From 66-474 sp040388785 (GTDB taxonomy: Bacteria > Pseudomonadota > Gammaproteobacteria > Xanthomonadales > Rhodanobacteraceae): DNA of 64,000 bases. The notes under the pieces were generated by a model. That model saw only the letters and a list, made by a program, of their open reading frames with translations. It was not told the DNA's origin and did not search any database. The DNA is taken from assembly GCA_040388785.1 (NCBI GenBank), contig JAZKBD010000014.1, positions 28,384-92,383 of the forward strand, written 5' to 3'. Position numbers and translations under genes: made by a program. Below, in pieces: positions 34,518-42,264 of the stretch (the stretch's first letter is position 1; each line of letters begins with the position of its first letter).

Positions 34518-34659
34518 GGCGTTCACTCCGGAAGGTCTGGATGCGAAACCCCGTAGGATACCCGCCCGGTTCGGGCCTGTCCGCAGGCTTGCGGCAAGTG
34601 GTTATGCACGCTACACTTTCCCGCTTTGTTTCGGCCAGATCGTTCCCGAGGAGTCCGCC

Positions 34660-34785
34660 GTGAAGGTGCTTTCTTCCCTGAAGTCCGCCAAGCAGCGGCA
34701 CCGCGACTGCAAGGTCGTGCGCCGGCGCGGCAAGGTGTTCGTGATTTGCAAGAGCAATCCGCGCTTCAAGGCTCGTCAACGTTGA
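34660..34785 (+). CDS. rpmJ: 50S ribosomal protein L36, zinc-independent (YkgO) type
   Basis: A 41-residue L36 starting at GTG 34660. The sequence VKVLSSLKSAKQRHRDCKVV and VFVICKSNPRFKARQR matches the C-minus paralogue, which lacks the four-residue zinc ribbon (only two Cys remain). Xanthomonads commonly carry only this form, so it may be the sole L36. It lies 140 bp from tkt on the opposite strand. A strong terminator at 34923-34945 follows. Confidence 0.95.
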   Translation: MKVLSSLKSAKQRHRDCKVVRRRGKVFVICKSNPRFKARQR

Positions 34786-34786
34786 T

Positions 34787-34909
34787 GCGCGACCGTNNNN
34801 NNNNNNCTGATCGCGGCGTCGCCAGGCATTTCCGCACAGGGTTGGTTTCAAGGTTGTTGGCATCGGAACAGGCGTCCCTGCCCTGCCTTTTCACCAACAG
34901 CCGCTTCGA
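34787..34909. repeat. Dispersed repeat family A, copy 2 (broken by Ns)
   Basis: The copy starts GCGCGACCGT, is cut by ten Ns, and resumes CTGATCGC. Compared with copies 1 and 3, only about two bases would be missing from the hairpin loop, so the N run seems to sit in the loop itself. The inner arms TGTTGG (34855-34860) and CCAACA (34894-34899) pair, and the copy ends with CAACAGCCGCTTCGAAAG. Confidence 0.65.
34797..34806. other. Ten-N scaffold gap in repeat family A
   Basis: Ten Ns follow rpmJ by 11 bp. No duplicated bases flank this gap. It falls in the terminal hairpin of a dispersed repeat, a likely cause of the assembly break. Confidence 0.85.
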
Positions 34910-34922
34910 AAGTCGAGTCCGG

Positions 34923-34945
34923 AAAGGCCGCTCTGCGGCCTTTTT
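34923..34945 (+). terminator. Rho-independent terminator after rpmJ
   Basis: AAAGGCCGC and GCGGCCTTT pair across TCT, ending in TTTTT. It is 137 bp past rpmJ, just after repeat family A copy 2. Confidence 0.88.
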
Positions 34946-35029
34946 CGTGACCGCATTCGCTGGCGCGTTCAGGCGGTTTTTGCTACAAAGGCACATCGGC
35001 GCACGGGGCGCCCTGGGGAAGCCAAGGCC

Positions 35030-35353
35030 ATGAAACGCATCGCCACCAGTTTGATCGCCGCAACCCTTGCGCTGGCATCCGCGCCTCTGCTGCTGCCCGC
35101 GACCGCCCATGCCGAAAGCCTGCGCGTGAAGGTGAGGCAGGAACAGCACTACAACATGCCCCAACGCGGCATGACGATGGACCAGGTCAAGCGCGAATAC
35201 GGCGCGCCGCTGAAAGAGCTGGCAACCCGCGGCGGCGGCTCGAAGCACCAGCCGCCGATCCATCGCTGGGAGTATTCGAAGTACATCGTGTATTTCGAGT
35301 ACAGCCACGTGATTCATAGCGTGCTGAGAACTCCTGGTCCTCATGCTTTGTAA
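35030..35353 (+). CDS. Small periplasmic protein, BamE/SmpA-like motif
   Basis: A 107-residue protein with a signal peptide ending ATAHA (cleavage near residue 27). The mature part is about 80 residues with the stretch RGMTMDQVKREYGAPLKEL, reminiscent of the GM(T/S)xxqVxxxlGxP motif of SmpA/OmlA-type folds, and then PPIHRWEYSKYIVYFEYSHV, similar to their hairpin strands. It is not a lipoprotein. Function is unknown; the fold suggests an envelope protein-binding role. It stands between two copies of repeat family A. Confidence 0.82.
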   Translation: MKRIATSLIAATLALASAPLLLPATAHAESLRVKVRQEQHYNMPQRGMTMDQVKREYGAPLKELATRGGGSKHQPPIHRWEYSKYIVYFEYSHVIHSVLRTPGPHAL

Positions 35354-35355
35354 GT

Positions 35356-35470
35356 GCGATCATCCCTGATCGCCGCGCTGGCCCGTCTTCCGCGGAGCTG
35401 GATACCTCTACAGTTGTGAAGACCAACTCGGCCTTCCGTGGCCTGACTTTTCACAACAGCCGCTTCGGCC
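35356..35470. repeat. Dispersed repeat family A, copy 3
   Basis: It begins with hairpin GCGATC-ATCCCT-GATCGC (35356-35373). A second inverted repeat, GTTGTGAA (35413-35420) with TTCACAAC (35450-35457), encloses GACCAACTCGGCCTTCCGTG and more. It ends ACAGCCGCTTCGGCCG, 16 bp before the aguA start. Compared with copy 1, the terminal stem differs by matched changes in both arms. Confidence 0.68.
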
Positions 35471-35485
35471 GGGACACCGTTCGTC

Positions 35486-36526
35486 ATGCATTCAACTGAA
35501 TTGCGACTACCTGCCGAATGGGAGCCGCAGTCCGCAGTGTTGCTCGCGTGGCCGCACGCCGGCACTGACTGGGCCGAGCGGCTCGATGCCGTCGAAGGCA
35601 CCTGCGCCGCGTTGATCGCCGCGATCACGCGTTTCGAAACCACAATCGTCTGCACGCCGGATGCCGAAATCGGCGCGCACGCCGCCGAGTGCCTGCGCGA
35701 TGCGGGTGCCGATCTTGAACGGGTGCGCTTCGTGGAGATTCCCTACGACGACACCTGGTTGCGCGACACCGGCCCGATCACCCTGCGTGATGGCGGTGAT
35801 CGACGCGTGCTGCTGGATTTCCGTTTCACCGGCTGGGGCGGCAAGTTCGAAGCGTCGCAGGATGACGCGCTGGTCGCCGGCCTGATCGAACGCGGCGTGT
35901 TCCGGCGCGGCGCGCAACACCAGCGCGTCGACTGGGCACTGGAAGGCGGCGCTATCGAATCCGACGGGCGCGGCACGATTCTCACCACGTGGAAATGCCT
36001 GCAGCAACGGCATCCGGACCAAGCGCGCGAAACGATCGAACTCGCGCTGCGCAACGCACTGTCCGCGCAGCGTGTGCTGTCGCTCGATCATGGTTATTTG
36101 CAAGGCGACGACACCGACGCGCACGTCGATACCCTCGCCCGCTTCGCGCCGGACGACGCGATCGTGTTCCAGGCGTGCAGCGATCCGGACGATCCGCATT
36201 ACGAAGAGCTCGCCGCGATGCGCCGCGAGCTCGAAGCGCTGCGCACGGCCGGCGGCAAGCCGTACCGGCTGTTCGATCTGCCATGGCCGAAGCCGATCAT
36301 GGACGAGAGCCGCCGGCTTGCCGCGTCGTACGCGAATTACCTGATCGTCGACGGCGCAGTGCTGGTGCCGGCCTATGGGGACGCGGCGGACGACGCGGCC
36401 GCACAAACAATCGCACTCGCGTATCCCGGCCGCGAAATCGTGCAGATTCCCTGCCGCCCGCTGATCTGGCAGAACGGCAGCCTGCATTGCATGACGATGC
36501 AGCTTCCTGCCGGCGTGCTGGCGTAG
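35486..36526 (+). CDS. aguA: Agmatine deiminase
   Basis: A 346-residue guanidine-modifying enzyme that turns agmatine into N-carbamoylputrescine and ammonia. Family motifs are all present: WLRDTGPI, FRFTGWGGKF, LEGGAIESDGRGT, the DTDAHVD segment, and the catalytic Cys in GSLHCMTMQ near the C-terminus. The next gene, aguB, carries out the following step, with repeat family C in between. Together they provide putrescine from arginine-derived agmatine; an arginine decarboxylase is not in the window. Confidence 0.95.
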   Translation: MHSTELRLPAEWEPQSAVLLAWPHAGTDWAERLDAVEGTCAALIAAITRFETTIVCTPDAEIGAHAAECLRDAGADLERVRFVEIPYDDTWLRDTGPITLRDGGDRRVLLDFRFTGWGGKFEASQDDALVAGLIERGVFRRGAQHQRVDWALEGGAIESDGRGTILTTWKCLQQRHPDQARETIELALRNALSAQRVLSLDHGYLQGDDTDAHVDTLARFAPDDAIVFQACSDPDDPHYEELAAMRRELEALRTAGGKPYRLFDLPWPKPIMDESRRLAASYANYLIVDGAVLVPAYGDAADDAAAQTIALAYPGREIVQIPCRPLIWQNGSLHCMTMQLPAGVLA

Positions 36527-36537
36527 AGCTGAAGCAC

Positions 36538-36617
36538 ATCCGCGAAGAACGCCAAGCGCGCGAAGAAACCCAATAAGATTGCTTTTCCCACTTTGCGTCT
36601 TTGCGTCCTTTGCGGAT
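36538..36617. repeat. Palindromic repeat family C, copy 2
   Basis: ATCCGCGAAGAACGCCAAGC at the left and CTTTGCGTCCTTTGCGGAT at the right form an imperfect palindrome around AAGATTGCTTTTCCCA. It separates aguA and aguB and ends 14 bp before the aguB ATG, so it lies in the position of the ribosome site region. Confidence 0.7.
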
Positions 36618-36631
36618 AAAAAGCTTTTGTC

Positions 36632-37519
36632 ATGTCAGCCAAAACCCTCAAAGTCGCGCTGTTGCAGGAACGCGATCGCGGCAGCGCCAACGCCAATCTC
36701 GACGCGATCGAGTCGGGCTTGCGCGAAGCGGCAAAAGCCGGCGCGCAATTGGTGCTGCTGCAGGAACTGCACAACGGCCCGTACTTCTGCCAGCACGAAT
36801 CGGTGGCAGAGTTCGATCGCGCGGAATCCATTCCCGGCCCGTCCACCGAACGCATCGGCAAACTCGCGGCCGAATTGAAGCTGGTCGTGGTCGCGTCGTT
36901 GTTCGAGCGCCGCGCGGCCGGGCTGTACCACAACACTGCGGTGGTATTCGATCGCTCGGAAAGGATCGCGGGCAAATACCGCAAGATGCACATCCCGGAC
37001 GATCCGGCGTACTACGAAAAGTTCTACTTCACGCCCGGCGATCTCGGTTTCCATCCGGTCGACACGTCGGTCGGCAAACTCGGCGTGCTGGTGTGCTGGG
37101 ACCAGTGGTATCCGGAAGCCGCGCGCCTGATGGTGTTGGCCGGCGCGGAACTGCTGCTCTATCCCACCGCCATCGGCTGGGATCCGGCCGATCCGCAGGA
37201 TGAGAAGGATCGCCAGCGCGAGGCGTGGATCACCGTGCAGCGCGGGCACGCCGTCGCCAACGGCGTGCCCTTGCTCGCCTGCAATCGGGTGGGCTTCGAG
37301 CCCGCGCCGGACAACGGCCACGGTGCGCAATTCTGGGGCACCAGTTTCGTTGCCGGCCCGCAGGGCGAGATCCTCGCCAAGGCCAACGACGATTCGCGCG
37401 AGTTGCTGCTCGCCGACATCGACATGGCGCGCAGCGAAAACGTGCGCCGCATCTGGCCGTTCCTGCGCGATCGCCGCATCGACGCGTACGGCGACCTCAC
37501 GAAGCGCTTCAGGGATTGA
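36632..37519 (+). CDS. aguB: N-carbamoylputrescine amidase
   Basis: A 295-residue nitrilase-superfamily amidase that splits N-carbamoylputrescine into putrescine, CO2 and ammonia. The Glu-Lys-Cys triad is in LLQELHNGPYFCQ, KYRKMHIPDDP and GVLVCWDQWYPEAAR. Length fits the family. It forms a pathway pair with aguA upstream. The usual ribosome site is weak here because a palindromic repeat nearly reaches the start codon. Confidence 0.95.
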   Translation: MSAKTLKVALLQERDRGSANANLDAIESGLREAAKAGAQLVLLQELHNGPYFCQHESVAEFDRAESIPGPSTERIGKLAAELKLVVVASLFERRAAGLYHNTAVVFDRSERIAGKYRKMHIPDDPAYYEKFYFTPGDLGFHPVDTSVGKLGVLVCWDQWYPEAARLMVLAGAELLLYPTAIGWDPADPQDEKDRQREAWITVQRGHAVANGVPLLACNRVGFEPAPDNGHGAQFWGTSFVAGPQGEILAKANDDSRELLLADIDMARSENVRRIWPFLRDRRIDAYGDLTKRFRD

Positions 37520-37534
37520 TGATCCGCAACAAAC

Positions 37535-37636
37535 GTTCCGTTCGCGCTGGGCGCAGCTCGCGCAGCGAGCGGAGTCGAAACGCCAGTGTCCTTCGACTTC
37601 GGCCTCCTCGAGGCCTATGCCCAGGACGAACGGAAC
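37535..37636. repeat. Dispersed inverted repeat family B, copy 1
   Basis: GTTCCGTTCG (37535-37544) and CGAACGGAAC (37627-37636) are perfect outer arms. Inner pieces GAGTCGAA and CTTCGACTTC also pair. A related element is at 63721-63820, and a fragment (GAGCGCAGCTCGC...GCGAACGGA) near 30288-30309 looks like a partial copy. Confidence 0.7.
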
Positions 37637-37640
37637 ACCG

Positions 37641-38882
37641 ATGAACGATCCTGCGCTGCACACCATCCCCGACCCCGCATCTACCGATCCCCTGCACGAT
37701 CAACCCGTCGCGCGCGTCGAACGCGACGGCGTCGAATTCGTGCTGCTCGGCACGGCGCACGTTTCGCGCGCGTCGGTGGAAGCCGTCAACGCGCTGGTCG
37801 AGCGCGAGCCCTTCGACGCCATCGCGATCGAACTATGCGAGTCGCGCGCACGCGGCATGCGCGATCCGGAAGCGTTCGCGAAGATGGACCTGTTCCAGGT
37901 GATCCGTACCGGCAAAGCCGGGATGGTGTTCGCATCGTTGGCGCTATCGTCGTTCCAGCAACGCATCGCCGAGCAGTACGGCATCGAACCCGGCGCAGAA
38001 ATGAAGGCGGCGATGGCCGCAGCGGACGCACGCAGCCTGCCCCTGTGGCTGGTGGACCGCGAGATCGGCATCACCCTCAACCACGCCTACCGCGGCGTGC
38101 GCTTCCGCGACCGCATGGGCATCATCGCCAGCCTGGTCGCCAGCGTGTTTTCGCGCGAAGACATCGACGAAGCGGAGATCGAGAAGCTGAAGCAGGGCGA
38201 CATCCTGGAAGGCGCGTTCGGCGAATTCGCACGCGAATCGAAACCGCTGTACGAGGCGCTGATCGGCGAGCGCGACCGTTTCATGGCCGCGCGCCTGCGC
38301 GAGGAATCCACGCAGCATCCAAACGCGAAACGCGTGCTGGTGGTGATCGGCGCCGGGCATCTTGCCGGCATCGAACACGAGCTCGGCGCGCAGCAGGAGC
38401 CGCCGCGCGCGATCGTCGAGCCGCTGGCCGCCAAATTGCCGGCGTCGAAATGGCCGAAGTATCTCGCGATCGGCATCATGCTCGCGATCTTTGCGGCGAT
38501 CGGATTCCTGTTCTACCGAAACGCCACGATGGGCTGGCACGCGCTGCGCGACTGGGTGATCTACACCGCCGTATTGAGCGGCATCGGCGCTGCCGTCGCG
38601 GGCGGGCATCCGCTGTCGGTGCTCACCGCCGCCGTGATGGGGCCGCTGAAGCCGTTGCGCCCACCAGGCCTGTCATCGGGCGTGTTCTCCGGCATGGTCG
38701 AGGCGTGGCTGCGCAAACCGCGCGTCGCGGATTTCCAGTCACTGCGCAAGGATCTGCTGCATGTCTCCGGTTGGTGGCGCAACCGCGTCGCGCGCACGCT
38801 GCTGGTGTTCATGCTTTCCAACCTGGGCACCATCGCCGGCGAGTACCTGGCCGGCATCCGCATCTTCAGCCGGCTGCTGTAA
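37641..38882 (+). CDS. TraB/PrgY family membrane protein
   Basis: A 413-residue protein. The N-terminal TraB domain begins FVLLGTAHVSRASVEAVNALV and continues with AIELCESRARGM, LPLWLVDREIGITLNHAYRG and VLVVIGAGHLAGI, with the conserved HxxxG-like GTAH and GxGH motifs. The C-terminal third holds about four membrane helices (for example YLAIGIMLAIFAAIGFLFY). TraB relatives in enterococci limit pheromone signalling; bacterial chromosomal members are thought to be metalloprotease-like, but function is not settled. Preceded by repeat family B. Confidence 0.88.
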   Translation: MNDPALHTIPDPASTDPLHDQPVARVERDGVEFVLLGTAHVSRASVEAVNALVEREPFDAIAIELCESRARGMRDPEAFAKMDLFQVIRTGKAGMVFASLALSSFQQRIAEQYGIEPGAEMKAAMAAADARSLPLWLVDREIGITLNHAYRGVRFRDRMGIIASLVASVFSREDIDEAEIEKLKQGDILEGAFGEFARESKPLYEALIGERDRFMAARLREESTQHPNAKRVLVVIGAGHLAGIEHELGAQQEPPRAIVEPLAAKLPASKWPKYLAIGIMLAIFAAIGFLFYRNATMGWHALRDWVIYTAVLSGIGAAVAGGHPLSVLTAAVMGPLKPLRPPGLSSGVFSGMVEAWLRKPRVADFQSLRKDLLHVSGWWRNRVARTLLVFMLSNLGTIAGEYLAGIRIFSRLL

Positions 38883-38919
38883 TAAGATCTGATCGAGCCC
38901 TCTCGACAGGAATCAACCG

Positions 38920-39480
38920 ATGACGCAGCTGCCGAAGTTATTGCTCGCGGCGTCTAGTTTCTTGGCGATACTGGGCTGTACAACCACTGCGCACAGGGAG
39001 GCCGAGCCCGCGGCACCTCTTGGACACTCTCCAAATGAATCACTTTTCAGATTCGAGGGTACGTGGCAGGGTACGTTGGAGGGGTATAACGCGCCCTACT
39101 TTATCGACAGCAAAGGTTATCCGCTCAAATTTTGTATTTTTATCGGCGAAGGAAACGAAGCAACAGTTTTCGAACCCGATAAAAAAGGTGGCTGGAAAGT
39201 TTTTGGTGATCGCCCCTTCAATGCGTTTCATTGGGGGCCACAAGCTGTGATTGCTTCTCTCACCTCAGGTGGCGATAAGGACGGAGTGTGGGTAGAGGGC
39301 TCCCAATTTACGTTTGTGCGATACGACAAAGAAACATCCATCGTTTACTGGCTCCGCACAGTGAACAACATCGACCAACCCAAAACAGCCCAATACTATT
39401 ATTTTGCATGGGGCTACAGCGGCCGCATGCGTCTCATCTCTGTTAATGGAAAGCCAGCATGCGGAGCAAAGCAGAAGTAG
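38920..39480 (+). CDS. AT-richer lipoprotein of unknown function
   Basis: A 186-residue protein with a leader ending in lipobox LAILGC, so probably an outer or inner membrane lipoprotein. The mature part (FRFEGTWQGTLEGYNAPYF, then VFEPDKKGGWKVFGDRPF and AWGYSGRMRLISVNGKP) suggests a beta-barrel-like small domain similar in style to lipocalin-like DUF proteins, but I do not recognise a family. AGGA lies seven bases before the ATG. Codon use is far less GC-rich than its neighbours, a sign of recent transfer. Confidence 0.75.
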   Translation: MTQLPKLLLAASSFLAILGCTTTAHREAEPAAPLGHSPNESLFRFEGTWQGTLEGYNAPYFIDSKGYPLKFCIFIGEGNEATVFEPDKKGGWKVFGDRPFNAFHWGPQAVIASLTSGGDKDGVWVEGSQFTFVRYDKETSIVYWLRTVNNIDQPKTAQYYYFAWGYSGRMRLISVNGKPACGAKQK

Positions 39481-39526
39481 TTCTGCGCTCAAATGGTGTC
39501 GTTCCTCCTTCGGCACAGTAGCTCTA

Positions 39527-40297
39527 TCAATGAGCGGCCTTCTTCGCCGGTGTTATCTGCTGCATGGGCCCGATTTCGACATGCCCGAATTGGCTGGTGA
39601 CGAACTTCGCGAATTCCTTTTTGCGTGCGGGCCAGTAGCCCGCCAGTGAAACAGCGCCGTTCTGCATGCCGAGCCGGTTCAAGCTCGACACCAGCTCCGC
39701 CGCGTCCTGGACGTTGCCGGAGGGATCGTAACCGTCGATCGCGAAGGTGTACGTGTTCGGGTCGCCCTCGGTCGTGGCGGAACCCGCCCGTCCCGAATGG
39801 TAGGCATCTTCGAACGCCCGGGTTGCGCGCACGAGGGCAAGCTTGTCGGCATACGTGGCCTGGAGTTCTTCCCAAATTCCGTCAGCGCGCTTGCGTTCTT
39901 CCGGCTTCAGCGCCTCGAACGCACCGACCAATGCCTTGTCGTAGTCGGGCTCGTGTTCTTCGTCGGCGATGCCGAGCCAGGCGACGCCGCGCGCGGGATC
40001 GGCACGAATCCTGCCCAGGCCGTGCAGATAGATTTCGCCGAGATCGTATTGCGCGACCTTGTTGCCCCAGTACGCCGCGCGTTGATAGGCATTGAGCGCA
40101 CCCGTGTAGTCATGGTGGCGCAGGTCTTCCAGCGCGACACGTTCGTAGTACTTGCCCGGCAAGTAATCGCGGGTCGGGTCCCTCACGGTTTCGTGCGGAT
40201 ATTTGTCGAAACGCGCAGTCGCGGCGACGCTCGATCCGCAGCAGCACACCAGCAGGCAGGCGATGCAGCAAACCCGCGTTCTCGTCATCGCCGCCAT
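39527..40297 (-). CDS. Secreted Sel1-like repeat protein
   Basis: About 256 residues with a Cys-rich signal peptide (VCCIACLLVCCCGSSVAATA). A Sel1/TPR-like unit follows: ALNAYQRAAYWGNKVAQYDLGEIYLHGLG and ARGVAWLGIADEE (each about 36 residues). The C-terminal part has the segment GYDPSGNVQDAAELVSSLN and is unfamiliar. Such repeats bind other proteins. Two starts are possible, ATG 40297 and ATG 40288, with GAAGGG upstream. It converges on the AT-richer lipoprotein gene. Confidence 0.78.
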   Translation of the reverse strand: MAAMTRTRVCCIACLLVCCCGSSVAATARFDKYPHETVRDPTRDYLPGKYYERVALEDLRHHDYTGALNAYQRAAYWGNKVAQYDLGEIYLHGLGRIRADPARGVAWLGIADEEHEPDYDKALVGAFEALKPEERKRADGIWEELQATYADKLALVRATRAFEDAYHSGRAGSATTEGDPNTYTFAIDGYDPSGNVQDAAELVSSLNRLGMQNGAVSLAGYWPARKKEFAKFVTSQFGHVEIGPMQQITPAKKAAH

Positions 40298-40392
40298 GCC
40301 CTTCGCGCCTCGACGTGAGCCTTGTCGACTTGATCTTAGCCCTCTGGCTGCGGGTTGCAAACGCGGCGGTCGCCGATGCAACATCGCGGACC

Positions 40393-40896
40393 ATGACGGG
40401 ACCGGAGTTCACGTTCGACCAGGCCGACAGCGCCGAACGCGTCGCGACTGCGCGCGAGTTGTTTCGCGAATACGCGCAAGCGATCGGCACGGATCTCGAA
40501 TACCAGGGATTCACGACGGAACTCGCCGTGTTGCCGAAGCCATACGTGCCGCCGTGTGGCGCGTTGCTTATCGCACGAACCGGATCCGGTGTCGCCGGCT
40601 GCGTCGCGTTGCGGCCGCTCGACGAGCAACGCGGCGAAATGAAACGCCTGTATGTGCGCCCGGCGTACCGGAAATCCGGCCTGGGCAAGCGGCTGGTCGA
40701 CGCCGTGATCGACCTGGCGCGCCGCGCCGGCTATCGCGAATTGCGCCTGGACACGTTGGCGAGCATGGCTTCGGCGCAGGCGCTCTATTGCCGGCTCGGG
40801 TTCGTCGAAATTCCGCCTTACAACGCGGCGCACCTGCCGGGTACGCGATTCTACTCACTCGATCTGTCGACGCATCACCGCGCATCCGGCCAGTAG
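40393..40896 (+). CDS. GNAT family N-acetyltransferase
   Basis: A 167-residue acetyltransferase. The acetyl-CoA pyrophosphate loop is in VRPAYRKSGLGKRLVDAVI, preceded by strand EMKRLYV and followed by LRLDTLASMASAQALYCRLGF. It begins at ATG 40393; longer forms from 40315 overlap the divergent secreted protein's leader. Its last 22 bases overlap the 3' end of yggS on the other strand. The substrate cannot be told. Confidence 0.88.
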   Translation: MTGPEFTFDQADSAERVATARELFREYAQAIGTDLEYQGFTTELAVLPKPYVPPCGALLIARTGSGVAGCVALRPLDEQRGEMKRLYVRPAYRKSGLGKRLVDAVIDLARRAGYRELRLDTLASMASAQALYCRLGFVEIPPYNAAHLPGTRFYSLDLSTHHRASGQ

Positions 40897-41630
40897 GCGC
40901 TGTCGGACACCCTGCGGGCGCCGAAGATCGCCTGCCCCACGCGCACGATCGTGGAACCCTCCTCGATCGCGAGTTCGTAGTCGCCGGACATGCCCATCGA
41001 AAGCTCGTCCATCGCGACGCCGGCTGGCGCGGACTGCCGCAGGCGATCGCGCAGTTCGCGCAGGCGCACAAAGCACGGTCGCACCTTCGCGGCCTCCTCC
41101 GAGAACAGCGCCAGCGTCATCAGGCCGCGCACGCGCAGCGATGCAAACGCGGGCAGTCGTTTCACGAATACATCGACTTCATCCCGCGGCAGTCCGAACT
41201 TGCTTTCCTCGTTCGAGGTATTGACCTGCACCAGCACGTCCAGCGAGCGCCCCAGCACCTGCAAGCGTTTGTCCAGCGCCTCGGCCACGCGCAGGCTGTC
41301 CAGCGCCTGGAACTCGCTGGCGAATTCCGCAACCAGTTTCGCCTTGTTGGTCTGCAGATGGCCGATGATCGACCAGCGCAAGTCCGGAAGATCCGACATC
41401 GCCTGCCACTTGCCGTGTGCTTCCTGTACCTTGTTTTCGCCCAGCATGTGGCACCCTGCGGCGTAGGCGTTGCGGATGCGGGCTTCTGGCACGGTCTTGC
41501 TGACCGGCAGCAGGCGCACGCTGGCGGGATCGCGACCGACCTTCGCGCACGCCGCCGCGATGCGCGCGTGCACGTCGGCGAGATGCTGGCGGAATTCTTC
41601 GATGGTATTGGCGGTGGTGTAGGCGTTCAC
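40875..41630 (-). CDS. yggS: YggS family pyridoxal phosphate homeostasis protein
   Basis: A PLP-binding protein of about 251 residues that buffers PLP levels and affects branched-chain amino-acid metabolism. Motifs: LLPVSKTVPEARI with the PLP Lys, MLGENKVQEAHGKW, WSIIGHLQTNKAK, VQVNTSNEESKFGL, and the C-terminal ELSMGMSGDYELAIEEGSTIVRVGQAIFG. Start is taken as GTG 41630; a longer frame to 41795 reads through the divergent gene. In many proteobacteria yggS is next to pilT or proC; here it is next to DUF488. Confidence 0.94.
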   Translation of the reverse strand: MNAYTTANTIEEFRQHLADVHARIAAACAKVGRDPASVRLLPVSKTVPEARIRNAYAAGCHMLGENKVQEAHGKWQAMSDLPDLRWSIIGHLQTNKAKLVAEFASEFQALDSLRVAEALDKRLQVLGRSLDVLVQVNTSNEESKFGLPRDEVDVFVKRLPAFASLRVRGLMTLALFSEEAAKVRPCFVRLRELRDRLRQSAPAGVAMDELSMGMSGDYELAIEEGSTIVRVGQAIFGARRVSDSAYWPDAR

Positions 41631-41688
41631 GGCGTCAGTATAGATAACCGACAGCGTTCGTTCTTCTCCATGCGCGTATGCTGATCGC

Positions 41689-42264
41689 ATGAGTGTCGGC
41701 AAGAAATCCGGCGAGGCGCCATGGCCCGAAACGCTCTGGACGATCGGCCATTCCACCCGCAGCCTCGGTGAATTCATCGCGCTGCTGAAGGACAACGGGA
41801 TCGAAGTGCTGGCCGACGTGCGCCACTACCCCGGCTCGCGCAAGTATCCGCACTTCAACGCGGAATCCTTGCGACAAGCCTTGCACGACGCCGGCATCCG
41901 CTACGAACCCTTCACCGAACTCGGCGGACGCCGCAAGGTGCAACCCGATTCGCCCAACAGCGCGTGGCGGCATCCCGCGTTTCGCGGCTATGCCGATTAC
42001 ATGCAGACGAAGGCATTTCGCGACGGCATCGAACGACTGAAGGCGCTGGCATCGAAGCAGCGCATCGCGATCATGTGCTCCGAAGCGGTGTGGTGGCGCT
42101 GCCATCGTGGCCTGATCTCGGACCTGTTCAAGCTCAACGGCACGCGCGTGCTGCACATCATGGGTCCCGCATCGCCAGCGGAACATCCGTACACCTCGGC
42201 GGCGCACGTGGTGGACGGACGCCTTGATTATTCGGGCGACCAGCACCAGTTGCCTTTGCCATGA
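41689..42264 (+). CDS. DUF488 family protein
   Basis: A 191-residue cytoplasmic protein. The family motifs are clear: WTIGHSTRSLGEFIALLKDN at the start, VLADVRHYPGSRKYPHFN, then the Cys/Arg segment AIMCSEAVWWRCHRGLISD. The conserved CxE and CHR suggest a catalytic or nucleic-acid role, but the family function is unknown. Its stop overlaps the next start as ATGA, so it is probably co-translated with the monooxygenase. Confidence 0.9.
   Translation: MSVGKKSGEAPWPETLWTIGHSTRSLGEFIALLKDNGIEVLADVRHYPGSRKYPHFNAESLRQALHDAGIRYEPFTELGGRRKVQPDSPNSAWRHPAFRGYADYMQTKAFRDGIERLKALASKQRIAIMCSEAVWWRCHRGLISDLFKLNGTRVLHIMGPASPAEHPYTSAAHVVDGRLDYSGDQHQLPLP

Noticed and set aside
36297..36993. Minus-strand open frames across the aguA-aguB junction.
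   Set aside because: They are opposite two confidently identified genes and run through a palindromic repeat.
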